DNA from: Pseudomonadota bacterium | Lineage (GTDB): Bacteria > Myxococcota_A > UBA9042 > GCA-2863065 | Direction of reading: 5' to 3' | Assembly (NCBI GenBank): GCA_005776725.1 | Contig: SXOO01000166.1 | Coordinates: forward strand, 1-43,109 | Length of the DNA stretch: 43,109 bases | Part shown: positions 24,266 through 31,617 of the stretch, one piece after another | How positions within the stretch are numbered: the stretch's first letter is position 1 | How the letters are laid out: the number at the start of each line of letters is the position of its first letter | The notes under the pieces: model-generated | The model's database searches: none | What the model was told of the DNA's origin: nothing | What the model saw: only the letters and a program-made list of their open reading frames with translations | Program-made: the position numbers and the translations under genes

Positions 24266-26320
24266 ATGGCCATAAAGCAAGAATCCGTACGCTTGGCGAT
24301 CACCACGCCCTTTGGCCCCGACAAGGTCTGGGTCCTGCGCGTCTACGGCGAGGAGTCCATCTCGGGGCTCTTTCACTTCACCTGTGACTGCCAGTCCGCG
24401 GACAAGGCGCTGGATTTCACCAAGATCATGGGGAAGCACGCCACCGTGCGCCTCAAGATGCAGAACAAGAAGGAGCGGTTCATCGACGGCGTGGTCACGC
24501 GGTTCACGCAGGGCCAGACCGGCGAGAAGCTCACGCGTTACTCGATCGAGCTGCGGCCGTGGCTGTGGCAGCTAACCCTCACGCAAGACTCTCGGATCTT
24601 CCAGGAGAAGACCGTCCCCAAGATCATCGAGCAGATCTTCAAGGACGGGGGCTTCACGGACTTCAAGAACCAGCTGCAGGGCACCTACAAGCCGCGCGTC
24701 TACTGCGTCCAGTACCAAGAGACCGCCTTCGACTTCGTCTCCCGCCTCATGGAAGAGGAGGGCATCTTCTACTTCTTCAAGCACGAGAAGGGGAAACACA
24801 CGCTGATCCTGGCGGACAAGCCCACGGCACACGCCGACTTCCCGCAAGGCGCCAAGTTCGTCTATCGGCCCGATACGCACGAGACCATGCACGACGAGGA
24901 CGCGGTGGTCCGCTGCGATCTCGAAGAGCAGATGGCCAGCAACTCCTTCACGGCCGTCGACTTCAACATGGAGACGCCGAGCACGAAGCTCGAGACCACG
25001 GCGAAGGGCAAGAAGGGGAAGATGGAGGTGCGCGAGTTCCCGTCGTTCTTCGACAAGAAGGCCGACGCGACCGCCGTGGCAAAGCGCCGCATCGAGGAGC
25101 GCGAGATCGGCGTCAAGGAGATCCGGGGTACCACCAGCTCCCGGTGCTTCACCACGGGCTTCGCGTTCACGATCACGAAGCACCCGCGCGCCGATCTGAA
25201 TGCGAAGTGGGTGCCGCGGTGGATCGCGCACAACGCCGACCTCCAGCGCTACAAGTGTGACTTCCGCGCCTTTCCGCACGCCGCGCCTTTCCGGCCCCCG
25301 CGCCTCACGCGCAAGCCCGTGATCGTGGGCACGCAGACCGCGATCGTGGTCGGCAAGAAGGGCGAAGAGATCTTCACGGACAAGTTTGGGCGCATCAAGG
25401 TCCACTTCCACTGGGACCGACTGGGCAAGAAGGACGAGAAGGACTCGTGCTGGGTCCGGGTCGCTCAGGGGTGGGCCGGCAAGCGCTGGGGTGGAGTGTT
25501 CATCCCGCGAATCGGGATGGAGGTCATCGTCTCGTTCACCGAGGGCGATCCGGATCGTCCGCTGGTCAGCGGCGCGGTCTACAACGCGGAGAACACGCTC
25601 CCGTACGACCTACCGGCGAAGGCCACCCAGAGCACGATCAAGACGAACACCACGCCCAAGGGCGGGGGCTTCAACGAGATCCGCTTCGAGGACAAGAAGA
25701 ACAAGGAGGAGATCTTCATACACGCTCAGAAGGACCTGAAGGTGAAGGTCCTCCAAGACGTGTTCCGCGAGACGCTCCGCGACGAGAAGATCACGATCAA
25801 GAACTCGCGCACCGTCACCATCAAGGTGAAGGACGACCTCCTGACGCTCGACAAGGGCAACCGCAAGGTCGAGATCAAGAAGGGCAACGACGTGCTGCTC
25901 GTGAAGGGCACGCGCGACGTGCAGATCACGAAGGACGAGACCCACAAGAACGCGAAGAACTTCACCCACAAGGTCACCAAGGACTACGTCCTGAACGTAG
26001 ACGGGAACCTCAAGATCACGGTGAAGGGCGAGATCATCATCAACGGGAAGAAGGACATCAAGATCGACTCCGGGATGAACCTCATCACCAAGGCGAAGAT
26101 GAACGCCAAGCACGAAGCGCTGGCCATGGACTTCAAGGCCAAGACGAAATTCGCGGTGAAGGGGATCCAGGTCGAGCTCAAGGGCGTCATGGTCAAGGTC
26201 GATGGCTCGGCAATGATCAAGCTCAAGGCCGCAATGTTCGACGCCAAGGGCGCCGCCATGGCCAAGGTGGAAGGCGGCGGCATGCTCATGCTCAAGGGCG
26301 GACTGGCGAAGATCAACTGA
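24266..26320 (+). CDS. Type VI secretion system spike protein VgrG
   Basis: A 684-residue VgrG that trimerises to form the tip of the T6SS needle. Residues about 1-370 are the gp27-like base (SISGLFHFTCDCQS, FIDGVVTRF, YSIELRPWLWQLTLTQDSRI, YQETAFDFVSRLMEEEGIFY). The gp5 OB-fold region follows (DKFGRIKVHFHWDRLGKK, CWVRVAQGWAGKRWGGVFIP, RPLVSGAVYN). Then comes a long beta-helix of Lys/Asp-rich short repeats (about 470-684) ending GGLAKIN. No extra enzymatic domain is attached, so toxin delivery must rely on PAAR or bound cargo. AAGGGA lies 6 nt before the ATG. No other T6SS structural gene is in the window. Confidence 0.92.
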   Translation: MAIKQESVRLAITTPFGPDKVWVLRVYGEESISGLFHFTCDCQSADKALDFTKIMGKHATVRLKMQNKKERFIDGVVTRFTQGQTGEKLTRYSIELRPWLWQLTLTQDSRIFQEKTVPKIIEQIFKDGGFTDFKNQLQGTYKPRVYCVQYQETAFDFVSRLMEEEGIFYFFKHEKGKHTLILADKPTAHADFPQGAKFVYRPDTHETMHDEDAVVRCDLEEQMASNSFTAVDFNMETPSTKLETTAKGKKGKMEVREFPSFFDKKADATAVAKRRIEEREIGVKEIRGTTSSRCFTTGFAFTITKHPRADLNAKWVPRWIAHNADLQRYKCDFRAFPHAAPFRPPRLTRKPVIVGTQTAIVVGKKGEEIFTDKFGRIKVHFHWDRLGKKDEKDSCWVRVAQGWAGKRWGGVFIPRIGMEVIVSFTEGDPDRPLVSGAVYNAENTLPYDLPAKATQSTIKTNTTPKGGGFNEIRFEDKKNKEEIFIHAQKDLKVKVLQDVFRETLRDEKITIKNSRTVTIKVKDDLLTLDKGNRKVEIKKGNDVLLVKGTRDVQITKDETHKNAKNFTHKVTKDYVLNVDGNLKITVKGEIIINGKKDIKIDSGMNLITKAKMNAKHEALAMDFKAKTKFAVKGIQVELKGVMVKVDGSAMIKLKAAMFDAKGAAMAKVEGGGMLMLKGGLAKIN

Positions 26321-26350
26321 CGAAGAGGTGCTGGTTCTCATGCTTGGCGA

Positions 26351-26375
26351 GCGTCTCGGCGCCCCCGAGAGACGC
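26351..26375 (+). terminator. Hairpin between vgrG and the MORN-repeat gene
   Basis: GCGTCTCGG (26351-26359) pairs with CCGAGAGACGC (26365-26375), leaving a two-base bulge on the 3' side. It lies 30 nt after the vgrG stop inside a 165-nt gap. No T-tract is present. It may attenuate transcription or mark an RNA-processing point that lowers the level of downstream genes relative to vgrG. Confidence 0.35.
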
Positions 26376-26485
26376 GTCCCAGGCCGTGCGGTGGCCCAAA
26401 ACCGGACGCCCCGTTGCTCGCGGAAGGCAGCAGGGTGTGCCACCATCCAAGCCCCCAGAGAAGACCTTCGAGGGTAGTGAGCCGA

Positions 26486-27280
26486 GTGACTAAACCTGAG
26501 GACGAAGAGGAAGAGGAGCTCGAAACCGCCGAGCCGGAACCTGAAGAGGATCCGAACGCCCTCATCGTCCATGAGGTCAAAGACGACGACGGCCACATCG
26601 TTCAGAAGTTCACCACGCGCGGAGACGAGGTGGTGGGGGAGTACCTCACCTTCGAGGCGGGCGTGCTCGCCACGAGGTCGTTCTACGAGCAGGGCGAGCT
26701 CAACGGGCTATTCGAGGTCTTCGGACCCGACGGGAAGCTCACCACCTCCATGACCTACGTCCGAGGGGTCCTCGACGGCCCCGTCGCGATCCGCGACGAC
26801 CAAGGCCAGCTGATCCAACGGCTCGAGTACAAGGGTGGCCTCCTCGACGGAAACGCCACGGTCTACGACAACGGCGCCGTCCAGAGCCGCACCACCTACC
26901 ACAAGGACAAGAAGACCGGCCCGTTCATCATGTACGGCCCGCAGGGGAAGCCCCAGGTCGAGTCCATGTACAAGAACGGGGAGCTCGAGGGGCTCACCCG
27001 GGTGTACGACGAAGAGGGCCAGCTGCTGATGGACGTGCCGTACGTGAAGGGAAAGCGGTCCGGGATCCAGGTCGAGTACAACACCTTGAACGGCGGAGTG
27101 CGGTCGAAGACCACGTTCAAGGTCGACAAGAAGCACGGGGACTACCTCGAGTTCCACGAGGACGGGTCCATTCGAAAGAAAGTGCTGTTCGAGGAGGGCA
27201 AGCCGGTTGGCGAGCCCATCGAGTACGACACCAAGGGCCGCCGGCTGCCCGCCAAGGGCGACCACGGCCACAAACACTGA
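26486..27280 (+). CDS. MORN-repeat (YwqK-type) protein in the VgrG-PAAR cluster
   Basis: A 264-residue protein. The GTG at 26486 (MTKPEDEEEEELETAE) lies 11 nt after GAGGG. A GTG at 26477 and a TTG at 26414 are alternatives but have worse spacing. After an acidic N-terminus of about 30 residues come eight or so repeats of about 22-24 residues with the MORN_2 pattern. Examples are SFYEQGELNGLFEVFGPDGK, TYVRGVLDGPVAIRDDQGQ and TYHKDKKTGPFIMYGPQGK. Similar repeats define the YwqK antitoxin-like family. Being between VgrG and PAAR, it may be an adaptor, chaperone or immunity protein; this is inference. It has no signal peptide and ends in a His/Lys tail. Confidence 0.75.
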   Translation: MTKPEDEEEEELETAEPEPEEDPNALIVHEVKDDDGHIVQKFTTRGDEVVGEYLTFEAGVLATRSFYEQGELNGLFEVFGPDGKLTTSMTYVRGVLDGPVAIRDDQGQLIQRLEYKGGLLDGNATVYDNGAVQSRTTYHKDKKTGPFIMYGPQGKPQVESMYKNGELEGLTRVYDEEGQLLMDVPYVKGKRSGIQVEYNTLNGGVRSKTTFKVDKKHGDYLEFHEDGSIRKKVLFEEGKPVGEPIEYDTKGRRLPAKGDHGHKH

Positions 27281-27296
27281 GAACCGGAGGGGACCC

Positions 27297-27686
27297 ATGC
27301 CCACAGGACCCGCAGCGCGCCTCGGTGACATGATCAAGCAGGATACGCCGCACTGCCATGCGCCTATCCATCCCCCGGCGCCCGTGCCCACGCCCGTCCC
27401 GCACCCGGGCCTCCCGCTCACGATCATCAAGGGCGAGCCCACGGTGATGATCGGCAACATGCCGGCGGCGCGCGTCATGGACATGTCGGGACCGTGCATG
27501 CTCCCCGGCTGTGTGCCGGGAGGCCCCGGTCAAATCATGCTCGGCGCCTTCACCTGCCTCATCGGGAACATGCCGGCCGCACGACTGAACGACATGACCA
27601 TGCACTCGAGCTGCGTCGCGCCGATCCCCGGACCCGTCGGTAAGGTGATGGGGCCGGGCTGCCCGACGGTGATCATCGGCGGATGA
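27297..27686 (+). CDS. PAAR-domain T6SS spike-tip protein
   Basis: A 129-residue PAAR protein that would cap the VgrG trimer as a sharp tip. It begins MPTGPAARLGDMIKQDTPHC with the N-terminal PAAR motif, a proline-rich loop (APIHPPAPVPTPVPHPG) and two IGNMPAAR repeats (about residues 60-67 and 97-104). The end is GPGCPTVIIGG. Histidine and cysteine residues suited to bind a metal at the tip are present. GGAGGGG precedes the ATG by 5 nt. No C-terminal toxin is fused. Its stop overlaps the methyltransferase start (ATGA). Confidence 0.85.
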   Translation: MPTGPAARLGDMIKQDTPHCHAPIHPPAPVPTPVPHPGLPLTIIKGEPTVMIGNMPAARVMDMSGPCMLPGCVPGGPGQIMLGAFTCLIGNMPAARLNDMTMHSSCVAPIPGPVGKVMGPGCPTVIIGG

Positions 27687-28741
27687 AGCGGGGCCACCTC
27701 GAGGCCCTGCGCCCGCTCTGTCCCCGCTGCCTCGTTGGCGGGGGCACCTCGCACGTAGTCCTGGGGTCCACTGTGGTCGCCAGCGCAGACGACGTCCTCG
27801 AGGGCATCCTCCACTGCCCCACCTGTCTGATGGAGTACCCGGTCCTCGACGGGATCCCCTACCTCGTGGCCGATCTGCGCGCGTTCGTTCGCGATTCGCT
27901 CTCACACCTGCTGGCCCGGGAGCCGGTGTCGCAGGAGCTCGAGAGCCTGCTGGGCGACGCCGCGGGACCCTCGACGTACTTCGACGTGGCGCGGCAGTTC
28001 ACCTCCAGCTACGCCTGGGACCACTGGGCCGACCAGGATCCCACCGAGGAGCCTGGCGGCGCGCCCGGAGCGATCGTTCGGGCGTTACGTTCGGGGTTGG
28101 CGAGCGCCGGGCCTGCGCCCGCGGGGCCGGGCCTCGATCTCGGGTGCTCCGTGGGGCGCGCCAGCTTCGAGCTGGCCCACGCTCGCGGTGACGCGCTAGT
28201 CCTCGGCGGCGATCTGAGCGTTCCCATGCTGCGGCTAGCGAGGCGTGTCCTCACCACGGGCCAGGTGGTCTACTCCCGTCGCCGCATAGGCCTCGTCTAC
28301 GACCGCCGGAGCTTCCCCGTGGCCCAGCGGGCGCCCAACCTGGACTTCTGGGCCTTCGACGCCTCCGCGCCGCCCTTCGCCGCGGGCACGTTCGCAGTGA
28401 TTACGGGCTTCAACGTGCTGGACGTGGTGGCGAGCCCGCTCGCGCTGCTGCAGAGCGTCGAGCGCTTGCTGGTCCCGGAAGGACGCGCGGTGCTCACCAC
28501 GCCGTTCGACTGGTCTCAGGGGGCCACGCCGTACGAGGCGTGGATCGGCGGCCACTCACAACGTGGGCCGTGGCAGGGAGCGGCTGAGCCGCTGCTTCGC
28601 GCGCTCCTCGGGGGCGCGCACCCCCAAGCGCTGCATCACCTCGAGCTGGTGGCAGAGCACGACGTGGACTGGCACGTCCGGATGCACTCGCGCTCGATGG
28701 TTCAGTACCGCGGATATCTGGCGGCGGTGAGAAGGCGCTAG
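27683..28741 (+). CDS. Class I SAM-dependent methyltransferase with N-terminal zinc-ribbon, coupled to PAAR
   Basis: A 352-residue protein. The N-terminus carries two CxxC pairs (CPRC at 13-16, CPTC at 45-48) followed by MEYPVLDGIPYLV, the Trm112p-like zinc-ribbon signature. A Rossmann methyltransferase fold follows with motif I GLDLGCSVGRASFELA (about 149-164), an acidic strand GGDLSVPMLRLA, and LDFWAFDASAPPFAAGTFAV with GFNVLDVVA. The start overlaps the PAAR stop by 4 nt, so the two are co-translated. The substrate is unknown. It could modify a secreted cargo or spike component, be the cargo itself, or be unrelated. It converges with the membrane protein gene at 28765. Confidence 0.75.
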   Translation: MKRGHLEALRPLCPRCLVGGGTSHVVLGSTVVASADDVLEGILHCPTCLMEYPVLDGIPYLVADLRAFVRDSLSHLLAREPVSQELESLLGDAAGPSTYFDVARQFTSSYAWDHWADQDPTEEPGGAPGAIVRALRSGLASAGPAPAGPGLDLGCSVGRASFELAHARGDALVLGGDLSVPMLRLARRVLTTGQVVYSRRRIGLVYDRRSFPVAQRAPNLDFWAFDASAPPFAAGTFAVITGFNVLDVVASPLALLQSVERLLVPEGRAVLTTPFDWSQGATPYEAWIGGHSQRGPWQGAAEPLLRALLGGAHPQALHHLELVAEHDVDWHVRMHSRSMVQYRGYLAAVRRR

Positions 28742-28764
28742 GCCGGGCGTCCGCGAGGCGCAGC

Positions 28765-29622
28765 TCACCCGCTGTCGCGGAGCGCCTGACTCTCAAAGAT
28801 CGCCTCCAGCGCCTCTGGCCCAGCGACGCGGGTCGCCACGATTCGCGGCCGGCCAGAGGCCTCGCTCACCTCGAGCTCGAAGGTGATCTGGTCGGGGTTG
28901 GGACCATCGACGACCCAGGCGTGCAGCACGACGGGACCGGTCCCCGAGGGAGCGCCGAGGCGCCTCCCGAGGCGATGAAACTGACCCGCCTCGAGCTCGG
29001 CTCGGAGTGTGGCCGCGCTGCCATGGGCCGCTATGCCCACGCGGCGCCGCGTGGGCCAGGCGTCCCGGGCGACCGAGAACGGCCGCCGACCCTGCTCCCA
29101 CCCGAGGCGCGCCGCGAGAGCCACAGCCAGCAGGAGCTCCACCAGCAGCAGGGCCGCGTTGCCCGCGAAGCCGAGATCGAGGCGAGTCTCGCCCATGAGG
29201 CGTACGCCCTGGTGGAGGCGAAGCGTCACCGGAGCGACCTGGGAGGGTCCGCCGGTGAGCGCGTCCATCGCCTCCCGCACGGCCGTGTCGAGCGCGGGGC
29301 CGCCCAGCGCGTGCGTCCGGGTGATCTCGGCCATGATGTCGGCGCGCGTCATGTCATGGCTCACGGCCAGCATCGCGACGAGCGCAAACGCGGCGCCGAG
29401 TCCCCCGAGAACGGCGCCCCGAGTCCCGCCGGGGAGGCGAAGCCGCTTCATGGCGAACGCCGCGCCCAAGCCCGTGGCCAGCGCCGCCGCGGCGGGCCAG
29501 ACGACCGCAAGGTAGACGAAGCGACCGACCGCCCCGAGGACGGCGCCGGCGAGCCCGCCGATTCCGAGCAACAACGCGACGACCAGCGCGGTGCGCTGCG
29601 CGCCGCGAATGGGCTGATTCAT
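28765..29622 (-). CDS. Membrane protein of unknown function, divergent from the ECF sigma gene
   Basis: A 285-residue protein. The ATG at 29622 is preceded by GGAGG 7-8 nt upstream. Hydrophobic segments lie at about residues 10-30, 36-56, 65-88 and 150-170, with a periplasmic loop between the third and fourth. The C-terminal 110 residues are soluble with a mixed alpha/beta pattern (VVLHAWVVDGPNPDQITFELEVSE). I do not recognise the family. It shares a 138-bp divergent promoter region with the sigma factor gene. Confidence 0.6.
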   Translation of the reverse strand: MNQPIRGAQRTALVVALLLGIGGLAGAVLGAVGRFVYLAVVWPAAAALATGLGAAFAMKRLRLPGGTRGAVLGGLGAAFALVAMLAVSHDMTRADIMAEITRTHALGGPALDTAVREAMDALTGGPSQVAPVTLRLHQGVRLMGETRLDLGFAGNAALLLVELLLAVALAARLGWEQGRRPFSVARDAWPTRRRVGIAAHGSAATLRAELEAGQFHRLGRRLGAPSGTGPVVLHAWVVDGPNPDQITFELEVSEASGRPRIVATRVAGPEALEAIFESQALRDSG

Positions 29623-29672
29623 GTCTTTGTCCTCCAGAACTCCGTCTTTGCGCCGATTTCGCCCGATCGGAA

Positions 29673-29685
29673 CCCGTTGAACGGG
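29673..29685. promoter_or_regulatory. Perfect inverted repeat in the divergent sigma factor region
   Basis: CCCGTT, G, AACGGG form a 13-bp dyad between the membrane protein gene (start 29622) and the ECF sigma gene (start 29761). GGAAC, the usual -35 core of ECF promoters, overlaps its left edge (29669-29673), but no ECF-type -10 follows at a normal spacing. A regulator operator is the simplest reading. Confidence 0.35.
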
Positions 29686-29760
29686 CAACTATTCCTCTGA
29701 CCGGGCCAGCGTCGCAACTCCAGCCGTGAGCGGCGGCGTCGTCCGATATCGGGACCGCAC

Positions 29761-30390
29761 ATGGATTCTCGCCGGAGCTCAACCGTGCCCGCAGCCCTGT
29801 CACTCGTGAAGTCGCCTCAGAGCGCGCCCGGACCCGAGGTGGAGCCGGTCGTCCGCCGCGAGGAAGAGCTGGAGGGTCTCGACTTCCGCCGCCTGTACGA
29901 CCGCTACAAGCAGAAGGTCTACGGCACGGTACACCACGTGATGGGGTACAGCGACGAGATCGACGACATCGTTCAGAGCGTCTTCCTCGAGGTCCACCGC
30001 TCCTTGCCGCGTTACAAGGGGCAGTCGAAGCTCTCCACGTGGATCTACCGGATCGCCGTCAACGTGGCGCTTCAGCACATCCGCAAGCGACGCCGCCGTC
30101 GGGTCTTCCTGTTCTTCAAGTCCGACGAAGACGACCGAGAGCTCGAGCCTTCAGAGGACGCCCGCCCGCAACACGAAGACCGCGACCTGCTCCGAAAGCT
30201 CAGCCGAGTGCTCGATACGCTCGGCGACAAGAAGCGGGTCGTCTTCGTCCTGCATGAGCTCGACGGCCGCGAGATCGACGAGATCGCAGAGCTGCTCGAG
30301 ATCCCCCTGAACACGGTCCGCTCCCGGCTGCATGCCGCGCGAGTCGAGCTGACCGACAAGATGAAGCGCGCTGGAATGTTGGAGGTCTGA
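29761..30390 (+). CDS. ECF-family RNA polymerase sigma factor
   Basis: A 209-residue sigma factor. Region 2 runs from about residue 47: FRRLYDRYKQKVYGTVHHVM, DIVQSVFLEVHRSLPRY and STWIYRIAVNVALQHIRKRR. Region 4 is VLDTLGDKKRVVFVLHELDG, then EIDEIAELLEIPLNTVRSRL, a complete helix-turn-helix. A 40-residue N-terminal tail and an Arg-rich stretch after region 2 (RKRRRRR) are extra. Two nucleotides separate it from the FecR-like gene, a sigma/anti-sigma arrangement. Confidence 0.92.
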   Translation: MDSRRSSTVPAALSLVKSPQSAPGPEVEPVVRREEELEGLDFRRLYDRYKQKVYGTVHHVMGYSDEIDDIVQSVFLEVHRSLPRYKGQSKLSTWIYRIAVNVALQHIRKRRRRRVFLFFKSDEDDRELEPSEDARPQHEDRDLLRKLSRVLDTLGDKKRVVFVLHELDGREIDEIAELLEIPLNTVRSRLHAARVELTDKMKRAGMLEV

Positions 30391-30392
30391 CC

Positions 30393-31583
30393 GTGCACTC
30401 CCCCCAAGAGACGTCCGTTGACGTCATCGCCGCGCGGAAGGTCTGGACACGCCTGCGTGTAGACCCCGTGCAGCACGACTTCGAGCGCATCGACCGCGCG
30501 ATACTCCGCGCTGCGGCCGAGGAGCGCCTGAAGCACTCCGAGACCTCGCGGCTGCGGGGGGTCTTCTGGCCCGGACTTCTCCTCACCGGCGTGCTGGCCG
30601 CCGCGGGCATCGCCCTGGTTGTGACGCAGAGCGTGGAGCCCCCGGCGCCCGCCGCTGAGGTCACCCCGGCGGTTGCGGCCACAGCGCCCGAACTCCCCTC
30701 TGCGCCAGCGGGCGCGGTGCTCGGGAGCACTCAAGTGGCCCGCGTGGGTCGCTCGATCGTTCGCGTGGATGCCGGCTCCGCCGCCCGCGTGGTGGAGGTC
30801 TCCGAGGCCCACACGCTCGTGGCGCTCGACTCCGGTAGCGCGCGCTTCGAGGTGGGCAAGCGCACCGCGGGCGCTGCGTACGTCGTAGACGCCGGGCGCG
30901 TCACGGTCACCGTCGTCGGCACGGCGTTCAACGTCAGCCGCTCCACCCCGGGAGTGGTCCGCGTAGCCGTGGAGCACGGCGTGGTGCGCGTGGCTCTCGA
31001 CGGCCGCGAGCTGCGCGTCCTCCGTGCGGGCGAGTCACTCGACGTTCCGACAGCACCACCAGTGCCGGAGGTGGTCGAGGCGCCGCCGGCGCCCGCCGCC
31101 TCGGAGCCGCCCTCGGTGCAGGTGGAGGTGATCCCTCCGACCGAGGTTGCGGTGGCGCCCGCATCGCCCGCACCGCCCGCTGCGCCCGAGGCCACTCAAG
31201 AGCCCGTGGCTCGCGCTCGGCCACGGTCACGGGCCGCGCGCGCCGAGCCCGCGCCGGCAGCATCGGCGGCCACGGTCGCCGAGCCCGCGCCGCAAATCGT
31301 CGTGCAGCCGTACGTCCCGACCGAAGACCCCGCTCTCGCCGCGAGCACCGAGAGCCTGCGACGGGTCGTGGCTGGCCTCAGCCCGGCTGCTTGCCAGGTC
31401 CGCGCCGAGGAGCTGCGGTCGTGGGTAGCTGCCAACAAGAGCCACCCGAAGCGTCGCGTGGGTCAGCAGGCCTTGGCCTACTGCTTCTTCCACACGGGTC
31501 GGAAGGCCGAAGCGGACCGCCTGTTCAAGCACCTCGGGCTCCGCATCAAGGACATCCTCGACCCGCAGCCGCCTCGGCTCTAG
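30393..31583 (+). CDS. FecR-domain membrane protein, likely partner of the ECF sigma factor
   Basis: A 396-residue protein with a GTG start and GGAGG 7 nt upstream. The cytoplasmic N-terminus (1-53) could hold the sigma factor. One membrane helix (about 56-78: FWPGLLLTGVLAAAGIALVV) follows. A periplasmic FecR-like domain (about 105-215) carries ARVGRSIVRVDAGS, SARFEVGKR, VTVTVVGTAFNVSR and VRVAVEHGVVRVALDGREL. A Pro/Ala/Val linker (about 220-315) leads to a C-terminal helical domain of about 75 residues resembling a tetratricopeptide pair. By analogy with FecR it would transmit an envelope signal to the sigma factor. It converges with the gene ending at 31618. Confidence 0.85.
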   Translation: MHSPQETSVDVIAARKVWTRLRVDPVQHDFERIDRAILRAAAEERLKHSETSRLRGVFWPGLLLTGVLAAAGIALVVTQSVEPPAPAAEVTPAVAATAPELPSAPAGAVLGSTQVARVGRSIVRVDAGSAARVVEVSEAHTLVALDSGSARFEVGKRTAGAAYVVDAGRVTVTVVGTAFNVSRSTPGVVRVAVEHGVVRVALDGRELRVLRAGESLDVPTAPPVPEVVEAPPAPAASEPPSVQVEVIPPTEVAVAPASPAPPAAPEATQEPVARARPRSRAARAEPAPAASAATVAEPAPQIVVQPYVPTEDPALAASTESLRRVVAGLSPAACQVRAEELRSWVAANKSHPKRRVGQQALAYCFFHTGRKAEADRLFKHLGLRIKDILDPQPPRL

Positions 31584-31617
31584 GTCCTGCCCGGATCATC
31601 GGGGAACCGGCGCCGTG

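Noticed and set aside
26414..26485. TTG start that would lengthen the MORN protein by 24 residues
   Set aside because: The extension is Arg/Ser/Pro-rich, lacks a ribosome-binding site, and GTG at 26486 has a GAGGG at workable distance.
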